From an uncultured Lachnospiraceae bacterium (lineage in GTDB: Bacteria; Bacillota; Clostridia; Lachnospirales; Lachnospiraceae), in the NCBI GenBank assembly GCA_910577785.1, contig CAJTNT010000008.1, positions 1 to 64,000 of the forward strand: 64,000 nucleotides of DNA, read 5' to 3'. Under the pieces are notes generated by a model. It was not told the DNA's origin, did no database searches, and saw nothing but the letters and a program-made list of their open reading frames with translations. This document shows, piece after piece, positions 1 through 7,535 of the stretch. Both the position numbers and the translations under genes were made by a program. The stretch's first letter is position 1. Every line of letters starts with the position of its first letter.

Positions 1-1
1 A

Positions 2-184
2 GGACTGAAGAAGAATTTTTATAAATTGGTAAATCCAAATATAGCATTTTTTGACGCCCCCGCCTGGCTGATGCAGAACTGGAACGGAACTTATACCACA
101 CCAGAAAATGAAAAATATATGAAATCCTTGGGAAGTTCCGTTGTCAGTTTTGCTACAACTCCCAATACTATAATTTTAAAATAA
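2..184 (+). CDS. C-terminal end of an unrecognised protein (partial)
   Basis: An open frame enters from the left edge and stops at 182-184, giving 60 residues that include the segment AFFDAPAWLMQNWNGTY. It is rich in Asn, Thr and aromatic residues and ends in IILK. I do not recognise the family. A frame holding a fragment of the 1030-2097 protein family overlaps its last bases, so the two pieces may have been joined by recombination. The start lies outside the window. Confidence 0.4.
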   Translation, partial: GLKKNFYKLVNPNIAFFDAPAWLMQNWNGTYTTPENEKYMKSLGSSVVSFATTPNTIILK

Positions 185-447
185 CTATTCACCAGTTTAC
201 AAAACCTGTAGATACTGTGCTTGAATTTGGTTCCAAATTTGGAGCGGCCGAAACCATGCAATTAAACGGTGATTTATACATACTTGAAATAGATGAATCA
301 ACAGGAGAGTTTCTGTTGTATTATGAGCCAGGCACGGACAACAAGTTTATTTCTCTTCATCCAATTGGCGACATTGACAACCCAAATAAAGCAGCAGATC
401 TTTTACAACAATGTGAAAAATGGACGGAAGGCAAACTGACTCATTAA
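166..447 (+). pseudogene. Truncated copy of the 1030-2097 protein family
   Basis: From about position 166 the frame reads QYYNFKITIHQFTKPVDTV and runs to a stop at 445-447. It matches the last third of the protein at 1030-2097: both contain PVDTVLEFGSKFG, DLYILEID and a C-terminal segment ending in EKW. At DNA level about 80 bases around 200-280 are nearly identical to 1850-1935. Only the C-terminal repeat unit is present, and the only start-like codon (GTG at 217) lies inside the domain, so this is a 5'-truncated remnant rather than a working gene. Confidence 0.65.
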
Positions 448-454
448 CTCTACT

Positions 455-571
455 ATGAAAAAGATGACATTATTTACCATTTCTTTCCTGACATCACTGC
501 TACTAAATTGTATGCCTAAAAAATCTCAGAAATATATGGCCACGAACGTGCGGAAAAGCCAGAAAAAGTGA
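455..571 (+). CDS. 38-aa lipoprotein-leader-like ORF, probable remnant
   Basis: An ATG at 455 opens a 38-codon frame beginning MKKMTLFTISFLTSLLLNC, a short basic start followed by a hydrophobic stretch and a cysteine, like a lipoprotein signal peptide. The downstream part is short and basic. The first ~35 bases recur almost unchanged at 4374, where they begin another truncated frame. I read both as surviving 5' ends of a small exported-protein family whose bodies were lost. There is no good ribosome site at 455, so expression is doubtful. Confidence 0.35.
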   Translation: MKKMTLFTISFLTSLLLNCMPKKSQKYMATNVRKSQKK

Positions 572-608
572 GGATGCAGAAAGCATCCCCATTTCCTAAA
601 CTTTTCCC

Positions 609-637
609 TTGCAAATAAGCAAGGAATCGTTTATAAT
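609..637 (+). promoter_or_regulatory. Sigma-A promoter for the antitoxin-like RNA
   Basis: TTGCAA at 609-614 and a perfect TATAAT at 632-637 are 17 bases apart, predicting transcription from about 644 rightward. No good reading frame follows before the terminator hairpin at 720-761. It therefore looks like the promoter of a short non-coding RNA that converges on the toxin gene at 753-833. Confidence 0.65.
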
Positions 638-643
638 CAGTAT

Positions 644-761
644 AGAAACAACCAAAGGATATTCGCTCTGTCCGATGGTTGCCATCGAAAACTACTAAAC
701 ATGGTTTATGAGTTGTGCAGGCTATCCCCTATTGGCGTAGAGGATAGCCATTTTATTTTTT
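644..761 (+). ncRNA. Candidate antisense antitoxin RNA of a type I system
   Basis: This is the segment between a strong promoter (609-637) and a hairpin with a T-rich tail (720-761), about 120 nt, without a convincing ORF. Its 3' end overlaps the 3' end of the minus-strand toxin gene at 753-833. Convergent 3' overlap of this kind is known for TxpA/RatA and BsrG/SR4 in Bacillus, where the antitoxin RNA pairs with the toxin mRNA. The assignment is inference from layout. Confidence 0.5.
720..761 (+). terminator. Hairpin terminator of the antitoxin-like RNA
   Basis: GGCTATCC at 720-727 pairs with GGATAGCC at 742-749 and is followed on the plus strand by a T-rich tract (751-761). The tract overlaps the stop codon of the minus-strand toxin frame. 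The minus-strand reading has no T tract, so the hairpin favours rightward transcription, but it could also stabilise the toxin mRNA 3' end. Confidence 0.6.
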
Positions 762-833
762 GTGGTGGTTGTCAAGGTACGATAAAGCCGCGAACACGAC
801 CAACAATAACGTCAAAACTTCTAACGTATTCAT
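753..833 (-). CDS. 26-aa holin-like type I toxin
   Basis: A minus-strand ATG at 831-833 opens a 26-residue peptide: MNTLEVLTLL, a hydrophobic core LVVFAALSYL and a polar tail DNHHKK. The plan (short N-terminus, one membrane helix, Lys/His tail) is that of the small 'putative holin-like toxin' peptides of Firmicutes (TxpA/BsrG group), which damage the membrane when over-expressed. A purine-rich ribosome site (GAAAGGGGGG) lies just upstream and a promoter lies at 898-926. A convergent RNA (644-761) overlaps its 3' end. The peptide is too short for ordinary gene finders. Confidence 0.7.
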   Translation of the reverse strand: MNTLEVLTLLLVVFAALSYLDNHHKK

Positions 834-897
834 ATGTACCCCCCTTTCTATTCCCAGAAAGGCAACCACCAGACTATCCCCACGTTGTTCTAATCTG

Positions 898-926
898 ACT
901 ATAAGAATAATATCACATTATGTCGG
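898..926 (-). promoter_or_regulatory. Promoter of the 26-aa toxin gene
   Basis: Read on the minus strand, CCGACA (921-926) and TATAGT (898-903) are separated by 17 bases, placing the start near 891 and leaving a ~58-nt 5' leader before the toxin ATG at 833. Long structured leaders are usual for type I toxin mRNAs. Confidence 0.55.
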
Positions 927-1029
927 ATATTTCCATAAAAATTTCCGCGATACGACATGTTTTTTTGCTTTTATATGTGATATGATAAAAACAAATGCAA
1001 CAATTCACCCCAAACCGAACTCTTAGAGA

Positions 1030-2097
1030 ATGAGAGCAGGCACATCAGCACCATTGCTATTCCCTAACACATCAACACGGCAACCATCCACTCCACAGAA
1101 AGGAATTACTGCTGCTTTGCAGAATACCGCAAAAAATGCACAAACAGAATGGGATGGCCGTAAGAAAAATACACAGAGCATCCCAAAAACGGACAAAATA
1201 AACAAAGATACCGGAAAAGATACGGCAGAATTTCTGGGGGTAGATAGCAATGAAATATTATCCTGTACCATCTACCATGGGGAAAGCAAGGAAGAAATTG
1301 ACCTGACAGAAGCCAGTGGAAAATATCTGCTGCAGATGCTCTCTGATTTTTTCAATGATTCAAAATATACATATAATGCATATGATGAAGTTATTACTTT
1401 ACAATTTGAAAGTCTGGAAGATTTAGCACAATCCGTGAAAAGAAATTATTATATATGGATCCAGTTAGGGCAGAGGATTTCATATTCATTGCAGGGTGAA
1501 ATGTTAGAAGAATTTAATTCTGTAATCATTAAAGTGGAACCTGGGCAAAATTTTCTGGCCTTCACTTGCAATATACGTAGTGATGAGCATCATTATGTAA
1601 TGGGAAGCAGTCAGTATGGAATTGTAGATGATTTTCTGGCAAGGTATGAAGAGTGGGAGAATACTAAGAATGGGGATGAAGCATCTGAAATAAAAATGGA
1701 AAGTTTTATCCAGATGCTTTCCGAGCATATTATGGAAACGAAAGGTGGCTGGGGATATGCTTTGAGTATAATAAACTTGAAAGAGATAGACGAATTGAAG
1801 GATATGGCAGAAGAAGATGAGGCAAAATATTATATTTTACTGCAATTTACGGAACCTGTAGATACTGTGCTTGAATTTGGCTCCAAATTTGGAAAAACCG
1901 AAACCACGCACTTAAATGATGATTTATACATACTTGAAATAGATGTTCCAAACGGAGATTTTCTGTTGTATTATAAGTCAGGCATAAGCGACAACTCTAT
2001 TCCGTTTTGCCCAATTGGCTGCCCAGACACCCCAAATAGCCCAAATAAAGTAGAAGATTTTTTACAGCGATATGAAAAATGGATGGAAGCTAAATAG
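1030..2097 (+). CDS. Two-repeat protein of unknown function
   Basis: The frame encodes 355 residues with no motif I recognise. The body has two related halves: one ends VDDFLARYEEWENTK (about residue 210) and the other VEDFLQRYEKWMEAK (C-terminus), each preceded by a beta-rich segment starting YYIWIQL or YYILLQF. A truncated third copy lies at 166-447 and a smaller scrap at 5751-5852. The start is uncertain. The first ~25 codons resemble the untranslated sequence before the ATG at 4374, and a ribosome site (AGAAAGGA, about 1097-1104) precedes an in-frame TTG at 1117, which may be the true start. There is no signal peptide in either form, although the related leader at 4374 does look exported, so this copy may have lost its leader. 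A terminator follows at 2157. Confidence 0.6.
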   Translation: MRAGTSAPLLFPNTSTRQPSTPQKGITAALQNTAKNAQTEWDGRKKNTQSIPKTDKINKDTGKDTAEFLGVDSNEILSCTIYHGESKEEIDLTEASGKYLLQMLSDFFNDSKYTYNAYDEVITLQFESLEDLAQSVKRNYYIWIQLGQRISYSLQGEMLEEFNSVIIKVEPGQNFLAFTCNIRSDEHHYVMGSSQYGIVDDFLARYEEWENTKNGDEASEIKMESFIQMLSEHIMETKGGWGYALSIINLKEIDELKDMAEEDEAKYYILLQFTEPVDTVLEFGSKFGKTETTHLNDDLYILEIDVPNGDFLLYYKSGISDNSIPFCPIGCPDTPNSPNKVEDFLQRYEKWMEAK

Positions 2098-2156
2098 GAT
2101 CATTAGGGATGACGCAAGAAAAGCCTTGCGCCTCCTCTGGCACATATTTCCTAACT

Positions 2157-2190
2157 GAACCTACCGGCTAAAGCTGGTAGGTTCCTTTTC
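2157..2190 (+). terminator. Rho-independent terminator
   Basis: GAACCTACC (2157-2165) pairs with GGTAGGTTC (2176-2184) around a 10-base loop and is followed by CTTTTC. It lies 60 bases after the stop of the gene ending at 2097 and separates it from the convergent gene at 2231. Confidence 0.8.
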
Positions 2191-2230
2191 ATGGGGTGGG
2201 GAAAAATGTCAAATCCCTCCTTCGCTCTGC

Positions 2231-3931
2231 TCACGCCCCAATCAGCACCGTCTTCCCCTGGAAGGCAAAGCCATAGGCATGGATGCGGCCTTGGGGGATT
2301 CCCTTGGCAATCAGCGATGTGGCGTACTGCTTCTCCTGGATTTGCTTCAGCGCAGCCTGCACGGTGTCTGCAAGACTTGCCTCTTCCGTCTCGTCTATTA
2401 CCTTGAATTCCAGCAGGATGGCATCGTCCTTTGCCAGATCCCTTGGCTCCAGCATCACGTCATAGCGCCCGAACCCGCTCTCGCGGTTGGAAGTCAGCGT
2501 ATAGCGTCCGCCCAAGTCCACGAGAAGCCCCAGCACAAAGCCGTGGTAGAAGCGTTCCGGCTCTGACAGGGAGGGGTGTTTCCCCGTATCGAAAAAGCGG
2601 AATGTTCGTAAGGCTACGCGGTTCATATAGGCATTCATGGATTTGATATCCCCGCAGAGCAGGGCTTTCACAAAGTCATTGTAGTCCCGGCCAGCCGGGG
2701 CGAACCAACTCATTACCATACTGCGGAACATTTTTCTTACTTCCAGGTTGGTTGGCGCCAGCTGGTATTGCCTGCTGGCATCGCCAAATACGTCTACTTC
2801 ATACTGCCCATAGGACAGCACTTTTAGGTAGCCGCTTGCCAGCAGCAGGCTCCAGATTGCCCCTTCATCCTGCTCCAGCTGGCTGTATACAATCTGCTCG
2901 TCAATTGCCGCATGCAGGGTATGGCTCTGTAACAGGTCCTCAAATTTTTCCTTTATATTCCTGCCGCCTTCCCGGACAAGCTTGCTCACCAGGCTGTTGG
3001 AGCTGGTGTTTGCCCAATAGGCATCGAATTGTCCTGTGTCCAGGAAATTCAGGATAGACCAGGGATTGTAGATATCTGGGCAGTCCCCAAAGGTAAACCC
3101 GTCATACCATTTTTTTACGCCTTCCTTCTCCCCCCCAAGCCCCTGGGCGTCCAGAGCGGCAAATACCTCCTGCTCCGTGAAACCAAAGGCGGTGGCGTAT
3201 TCCTTCGAGGTAGTGGTCACTACTTTCAAGTTGTTCAAGTCAGAAAAGACGGACTCCTTGCTGACGCGGGTGATGCCTGTCATGACCGCCCGTTCCAGCC
3301 AGGGGTTTGTCTTGAAGGTGGCATTGAACACCGTGCGGGTAAAGGCCGCCATCTCATCCCAGTAGCCGTTTACATAGGCTTCCTGCATAGGGGTGTCGTA
3401 TTCGTCCAGGAGGATGATTACTTTTTTCCCGCAGCAGCGGGCCAGCATTTTGGACAGACGGAAGAGGGAGAGGGAAGCGTCCACGTTGTCCATATCTACC
3501 GTGACACGTCCCATAAATGCCAGGTCCTGTTCCGTAAGCTTTGACGGGTCAAGCAGCGGGGCGCATTCCTCATACTGCAATGCGATAATCTGGCAGATTT
3601 TTCTCCTTGCATCCGTGAAGCTCTGTTCCTTGACGGCGGCAAAAGAGAGGGAGATTACAGGGTAAGTACCCTGCAGTTGGCGGTACCCTTCCCCCTCCCA
3701 GATGGACAGCCCCTGGAATACGCTGCCTCTCCTGGCATATGCCATGGAGAAGAAACGTTCCAGCATGCTCATGTTCAGGGTCTTGCCGAAGCGGCGGGGG
3801 CGGGTGATTAATGTCACCTTATCCCTACTGTCCCACCATTCGCGGATGAAGTCAGTCTTGTCGATGTAAAAACAGTTGCTTGTGATTAGTTCTTCAAAAT
3901 CCTGGATCCCAATTGCTACCGTCTTTTTCAT
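2231..3931 (-). CDS. AAA-like ATPase with C-terminal PD-(D/E)XK nuclease-like domain
   Basis: This 566-residue protein belongs to the large family of AAA-like_2 / PDDEXK_9 ATPases that is expanded in gut anaerobes and has no settled function. The nucleotide-binding loop reads ITRPRRFGKTLN near residues 42-53, and Walker B reads VIILLDEYDTPM near the middle. The C-terminal domain shows the nuclease core as RYDVMLEP, then LLEFKV, then a helix with Q (ALKQIQEKQY). The start was set at the ATG at 3929-3931 because GGAGGCC precedes it and the conserved MKKTVAIGIQDFEELI begins there; the longer frame upstream has no such signal. It is monocistronic, with a promoter at 4095-4123 and a ~160-nt leader. 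Other members are probably defence or selfish-type genes, but that is conjecture. Confidence 0.8.
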   Translation of the reverse strand: MKKTVAIGIQDFEELITSNCFYIDKTDFIREWWDSRDKVTLITRPRRFGKTLNMSMLERFFSMAYARRGSVFQGLSIWEGEGYRQLQGTYPVISLSFAAVKEQSFTDARRKICQIIALQYEECAPLLDPSKLTEQDLAFMGRVTVDMDNVDASLSLFRLSKMLARCCGKKVIILLDEYDTPMQEAYVNGYWDEMAAFTRTVFNATFKTNPWLERAVMTGITRVSKESVFSDLNNLKVVTTTSKEYATAFGFTEQEVFAALDAQGLGGEKEGVKKWYDGFTFGDCPDIYNPWSILNFLDTGQFDAYWANTSSNSLVSKLVREGGRNIKEKFEDLLQSHTLHAAIDEQIVYSQLEQDEGAIWSLLLASGYLKVLSYGQYEVDVFGDASRQYQLAPTNLEVRKMFRSMVMSWFAPAGRDYNDFVKALLCGDIKSMNAYMNRVALRTFRFFDTGKHPSLSEPERFYHGFVLGLLVDLGGRYTLTSNRESGFGRYDVMLEPRDLAKDDAILLEFKVIDETEEASLADTVQAALKQIQEKQYATSLIAKGIPQGRIHAYGFAFQGKTVLIGA

Positions 3932-4094
3932 ATAGGCCTCCTTGTCGTGTAATTGTTTTTGGACAACCCAACTAAAGCACATGCAAGCGGGCAGGCTTAT
4001 GTCTGTCCACACTAACCCTTCTCCATGCTATGGCCCAATGGGAGCGCCTACCCCCATAGTAGGCCTATCCATACTGTAATACCGTATCAGTGCT

Positions 4095-4123
4095 ATTATA
4101 TTATAAATTGCCCTATCCCGCAA
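4095..4123 (-). promoter_or_regulatory. Promoter of the AAA/PD-(D/E)XK gene
   Basis: On the minus strand TTGCGG (4118-4123) and TATAAT (4095-4100) are 17 bases apart. The -35 block sits in GGGATAGGGCAA-like sequence that recurs at 5675-5703 in front of the XRE-TPR regulator gene, so the two genes share a promoter module. Confidence 0.65.
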
Positions 4124-4373
4124 TCACTTCCTTAGAAGCAAGCAACGGGGTATCAAGCTTGCTGCGCTGCAGAGCAGCGGGGTATTTGACCCTCGCGGCA
4201 TTCGTCAAATATCCATGCAAACATGGCTATTTTCCTCATTGCTCGCGGGAATAAAATAAAAGCAAGAGCAAACACATTAAAAACAAACATATCCCTAAGA
4301 ACATGTGCATCAACATCCTTGCCATCACGATTCCTAACACAGCACCCATTCCCCTCACAGAAAGGAGACCCTT

Positions 4374-4484
4374 ATGAAAAAGATGACATTAATTACCATT
4401 TCTTTCCTTGCATGCTTGTATCTGGCAGACCGCGGCAGCCCTGACAGAGGCCAGCAGGACATAGCACAGCCCTTGAGATACTGA
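4374..4484 (+). CDS. 36-aa lipoprotein-leader-like ORF, probable remnant
   Basis: An excellent ribosome site (AGAAAGGAG) precedes the ATG at 4374, which begins MKKMTLITISFLACLYL, a typical exported-protein leader with a cysteine after Ala. The frame ends after 36 residues in LRY. The leader DNA repeats that at 455, and the ~85 bases before the ATG resemble the region just upstream of and inside the start of 1030-2097. It appears to be the 5' end of a family member whose body has been lost. Confidence 0.4.
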   Translation: MKKMTLITISFLACLYLADRGSPDRGQQDIAQPLRY

Positions 4485-4582
4485 AAGAAGGGCATCCGTA
4501 ATACAGCCTAGCGATGTAAAATGCCACTTCCCTTTGGATTAGCAAACACCACCCCCCAGGCCTGTACACTTATAGCACAACT

Positions 4583-4650
4583 TTTACCAAATGAAACATA
4601 TGACATCATAAAAATCCCCCAACTGTGTGATTGTGCAGCCGGGGGATTCC
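4583..4650 (+). repeat. Hairpin-bearing intergenic repeat, copy 1
   Basis: This segment, starting TTTACCAAATGAAACATA and ending GGGGGATTC, recurs with about 80% identity at 5881-5950. Both copies contain an AATCCCCC/GGGGGATT inverted repeat around a GTGCGATTGTGCAG-like loop. Confidence 0.7.
4608..4648 (-). terminator. Terminator of the XRE-TPR regulator gene
   Basis: Read leftward, AATCCCCC (4648-4641) pairs with GGGGGATT (4620-4613) and is followed by a TTTTT run. It lies immediately after the stop codon of the minus-strand gene at 4655. Confidence 0.7.
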
Positions 4651-4654
4651 CATT

Positions 4655-5593
4655 TTACAGGAGGCTCTCTGGCGCCAGCGCCATAAGGCCGGATGTTTCC
4701 ATATACTCCCTCACTGCTTCCGCCCTGGGATTCCTGTCCAGGGAATAGAGGGAATACGCCCGCCAGCATTTCCTGGCCAGTTCTTTCTGCTCTTCTTTTC
4801 CCAATCTCTCCCAGCCCATACGCCCTGCAATCTGCGCGGACAGGAAATACAGGTCTGCGCAGTGGCCATAACTCTCCCCAGACCTAACTGACGCAAGCCC
4901 CCGCTGAATCTCTGCCAATGCCCTGCCATATTTCCCCTCCCTGGCCAAAAGGTTCGCATATTTTAGATGAACCTGGGGCAGATATTCCTCCTTCCATTCC
5001 ATGTTATAATATTCCCTTACAAAATCCTGTATGTTCTGCATCTCATCCAGGCCAATCCCTTCCGTCTCCGCCAGCAAAATCCCCAGTTCCACCCTGCTTA
5101 AGAGCATTCCCCTGCCCCTTTTGGGGATGGTTAGGCTCTCTGCTTCCTGCAGCAGCCGTTCCGTTTCCCCGGCCAGCTGTCCCCTGGCTTCCAAATCCAG
5201 GGATGCATCCTGCCGCATGCGCAGACGCCCTATCCTGGCCTGGCAGTATTTCACATATTGGATTTCCAGTTTATCCTCCCCAGCCGCTTCCTTATAAGCG
5301 GCCAGAAGCTGTTCGGCCTGGGCAGCCTGCCCATCCCGCAATGCCGCCTCAATGTCCTGCCGCTTCTGGTGGCAGCCGTAATCCTCCCCTTCCAATAGCT
5401 GCTCCAGCTGCCCAGGGTCTGTGCCCAGGCGTTCCAGGAACGTCTGCGCCATAACCAATGGTATTACTGCCTCCCCGCTTTCTATGCGGGAATAGCTGGC
5501 CACAGAGCAGATGCCCCTGCACAAATCCGCCTGCCGCACCCCTTTCTGCCTCCTGCAGCTGCTTATTATATTTACAATCTTATGCCTGTCCAT
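4655..5593 (-). CDS. XRE-family HTH regulator with TPR-like C-terminus
   Basis: This 312-residue protein has an N-terminal helix-turn-helix (RQADLCRGICSVASYSRIE, residues ~20-38), then a helical region with paired aromatic and Leu repeats such as LPQVHLKYANLLAREGKYG that look like tetratricopeptide repeats. This is the layout of Rgg/PlcR-type regulators, many of which bind small peptides, although no candidate pheromone gene is adjacent. The start at 5593 (MDRHKIV) fits the domain edge; the upstream 31 codons are Trp/Cys-rich and unlike a protein. Its promoter (5675-5703) has the same module as the promoter of the AAA gene at 2231-3931, so it may regulate both itself and that gene. That link is inference. 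Confidence 0.8.
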   Translation of the reverse strand: MDRHKIVNIISSCRRQKGVRQADLCRGICSVASYSRIESGEAVIPLVMAQTFLERLGTDPGQLEQLLEGEDYGCHQKRQDIEAALRDGQAAQAEQLLAAYKEAAGEDKLEIQYVKYCQARIGRLRMRQDASLDLEARGQLAGETERLLQEAESLTIPKRGRGMLLSRVELGILLAETEGIGLDEMQNIQDFVREYYNMEWKEEYLPQVHLKYANLLAREGKYGRALAEIQRGLASVRSGESYGHCADLYFLSAQIAGRMGWERLGKEEQKELARKCWRAYSLYSLDRNPRAEAVREYMETSGLMALAPESLL

Positions 5594-5674
5594 CCTAACT
5601 CTTTCTCCCCGTGGTGCAGCCCACCAAAAGCATCTGTCTGCCCCTGGCTGGCATGTCCATGCTGTACTAATACC

Positions 5675-5703
5675 ATCATACCACATTTTGTCCTATCCCG
5701 CAA
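5675..5703 (-). promoter_or_regulatory. Promoter of the XRE-TPR regulator gene
   Basis: On the minus strand TTGCGG (5698-5703) and TATGAT (5675-5680) are 17 bases apart. The sequence GGGATAGGACAA between the boxes matches the promoter at 4095-4123. Confidence 0.65.
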
Positions 5704-5750
5704 CTTCTTTTGCTATAAAATCTGAACGCCTCATCTGGCACCACCCAGAT

Positions 5751-5852
5751 ATGGAAGGGGCAGTTTCTTTTTTCGGCAATATTGGAGTTTATGAAAAGAA
5801 AATATATAAAAACTTTTTAAAGATGTATGAAGAATGGGCAGCTCTATCATAA
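5751..5852 (+). pseudogene. Scrap of the two-repeat protein family
   Basis: A short frame ends KNFLKMYEEWAALS at a stop at 5850-5852, matching the FLARYEEW / FLQRYEKW unit ends of the 1030-2097 protein. Only about 30 residues remain, with no start signal. It is called a degraded copy because the match, though short, lies in the same neighbourhood as two other copies. Confidence 0.4.
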
Positions 5853-5880
5853 CTGCCGCTGACAAATACAGAGGATAACA

Positions 5881-5950
5881 TTTACCAAATGAAACATACG
5901 AATATCATGGGAATCCCCCAGCTGTGCGATTGTGCAGTTGGGGGATTCTC
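5881..5950 (+). repeat. Hairpin-bearing intergenic repeat, copy 2
   Basis: This is the second copy of the repeat at 4583-4650. The inverted repeat AATCCCCC (5912-5919) / GGGGGATT (5940-5947) is kept, but here the minus-strand flank is CCCATG with no T run, so termination of the M56 gene ending at 6068 would be weaker than at copy 1. Confidence 0.65.
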
Positions 5951-6067
5951 CTATTCCATAAAGTCATCGCAGGCAATGGAGAAGAATTATAAACGATTTT
6001 AACAGGAAATGCCATATTGGGGAAACTCCCCTCCCAGCTTCCATCCTCATGCTTGCTATCAGGGAGG

Positions 6068-7531
6068 CTACATTTCATCAAGCACCAGCTGCTTCCACGC
6101 CCTATCCTCCCACCGCTGGTAAGTATAGGACCAGCGCCTCCGATAAAATTCGCCATTGATATACCGATATTTATAGGCTGTACGGTTCCCGTTGCGCAGC
6201 GTCCCAACCTGACTTGCATTTTCCCCATCGGCCTTGCCGATGCCTGTTTCCGCGTGTCTGCTTTCTGTACTTTTATCAGCATCCGTTCCATCATTCCGGT
6301 CTCTGTCGGTTCCAGCGCTCTCGCTACCGTTTATTCCAGCATTCTTGCTACTGTCGCTTCCAGTACTCTTGCCTTCGTCTGCCCCAGCCTCCTCGCCAGC
6401 TTTTTCCTCCGTACAGATGGGAAGTTCTATCATAGCATCGTTCATGGTAGCGTAACCAAGCAGCCGCTTTTCTTCATCATAGAAATCATATCCTTGCCCA
6501 TTTTGCACCAGATAGCAGCCCAGCGGGAAGGGTTCCAGGTGCATCCCATAGTCGGCCAGCACAGGCTCCCCGTAGGGCTGCAGTACAAGGCCATAGGATA
6601 AGAAAAACAGGGTTATCATCAGCAGCACCGCCGCTGCATCCCATTTCTTCTTTCCCTGGTAACGCCTCTCTGCAATCATCACAAAACGCTGCCGCAGCTT
6701 CTCGCCGTCCCCTTCCGCCACCAGGCAGCAAGGCATGCCTGGCACAAGGCCAGCTTCATCCATATGGCTGACAACCTTGAGGATCCCTTCCATATAGTTT
6801 CTCTGCTGCCTGGGAGTTAGGGCTTTGCATACCGCTTTATCTGCCTGCATTTCTAAGGCATGCTCTATTTCTGCGGACAGTTCTCCCAGAAATGGGTTCC
6901 ACCAAAAACAAGCGTCAATGATTCCTGCCAGGCATTTGATCAGGCAATGGCCATAGCGGTAATGCGCCCCTTCGTGCAGGAAGATGCCCAGCAGCTCGTC
7001 CTCTGTAAAATCCAGGCTCGGCAGAATGAGCATCGGATGAAGAAAGCCAACCACTGCCGGGGAAGGGATCAATGGGTGGACAATCACCGTCGCTTTCTGC
7101 AGCCTGCCGCAGGGAATGGCTTTTTGGAAGCTGGCAGATAGGCGGATGCCATCCTCTTTCGGAAGGCTCCGCAGCATGCAACGGAAATGGCAATAGCTTC
7201 GGCAATGCATGATCAAGATCCAGGCTACCCTTGCGCCCCATAAAAGGGCAAGCACGGCTGCCAGGCTTATGCGCAAGCTCCCGAGGGACAGAAACGGCTT
7301 GCATAAGAAGCGATAGGCCCAGGCCAATACATGCCTGGATTCCAGTGTCACCGTAAATGGGAATTCCGCAAAAACGAAGACCCGCAGCACGCAGAGCAAA
7401 AGCAGCAGAAGAAAAGGGGAAAGGGAAAAGTAATTCAGGAAAGCCATCCTCCTGCGCATCCAGGAGGCCATTTTCGCAAAAAGGCTGACCCAGAACACAG
7501 CAATGATCCATGTAAAAACGGTAAATGTCAT
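6068..7531 (-). CDS. M56-family (BlaR1/MecR1-like) membrane metallopeptidase
   Basis: This 487-residue protein has membrane helices in the first ~110 residues and the zinc motif HEGAH at 186-190 (FLHEGAHYRYGH), as in BlaR1/MecR1 signal-transducing peptidases that cleave a BlaI repressor. BlaI is encoded 4 bases upstream. The usual C-terminal penicillin-binding sensor domain is absent. After the peptidase come one more membrane helix (~300), a short domain, a Gly/Ser/Asp/Lys-rich linker (~375-430) and a basic tail with YRYINGEFYRRRWSYTY. The signal is therefore unlikely to be a beta-lactam bound by an acylated serine. What it senses cannot be read from the sequence. Confidence 0.8.
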   Translation of the reverse strand: MTFTVFTWIIAVFWVSLFAKMASWMRRRMAFLNYFSLSPFLLLLLLCVLRVFVFAEFPFTVTLESRHVLAWAYRFLCKPFLSLGSLRISLAAVLALLWGARVAWILIMHCRSYCHFRCMLRSLPKEDGIRLSASFQKAIPCGRLQKATVIVHPLIPSPAVVGFLHPMLILPSLDFTEDELLGIFLHEGAHYRYGHCLIKCLAGIIDACFWWNPFLGELSAEIEHALEMQADKAVCKALTPRQQRNYMEGILKVVSHMDEAGLVPGMPCCLVAEGDGEKLRQRFVMIAERRYQGKKKWDAAAVLLMITLFFLSYGLVLQPYGEPVLADYGMHLEPFPLGCYLVQNGQGYDFYDEEKRLLGYATMNDAMIELPICTEEKAGEEAGADEGKSTGSDSSKNAGINGSESAGTDRDRNDGTDADKSTESRHAETGIGKADGENASQVGTLRNGNRTAYKYRYINGEFYRRRWSYTYQRWEDRAWKQLVLDEM

Positions 7532-7535
7532 CGGA

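Noticed and set aside
1023-1271. 82-aa minus-strand frame near the unknown two-repeat gene
   Set aside because: No ribosome site and it overlaps the coding strand; the composition is that of a shadow frame.
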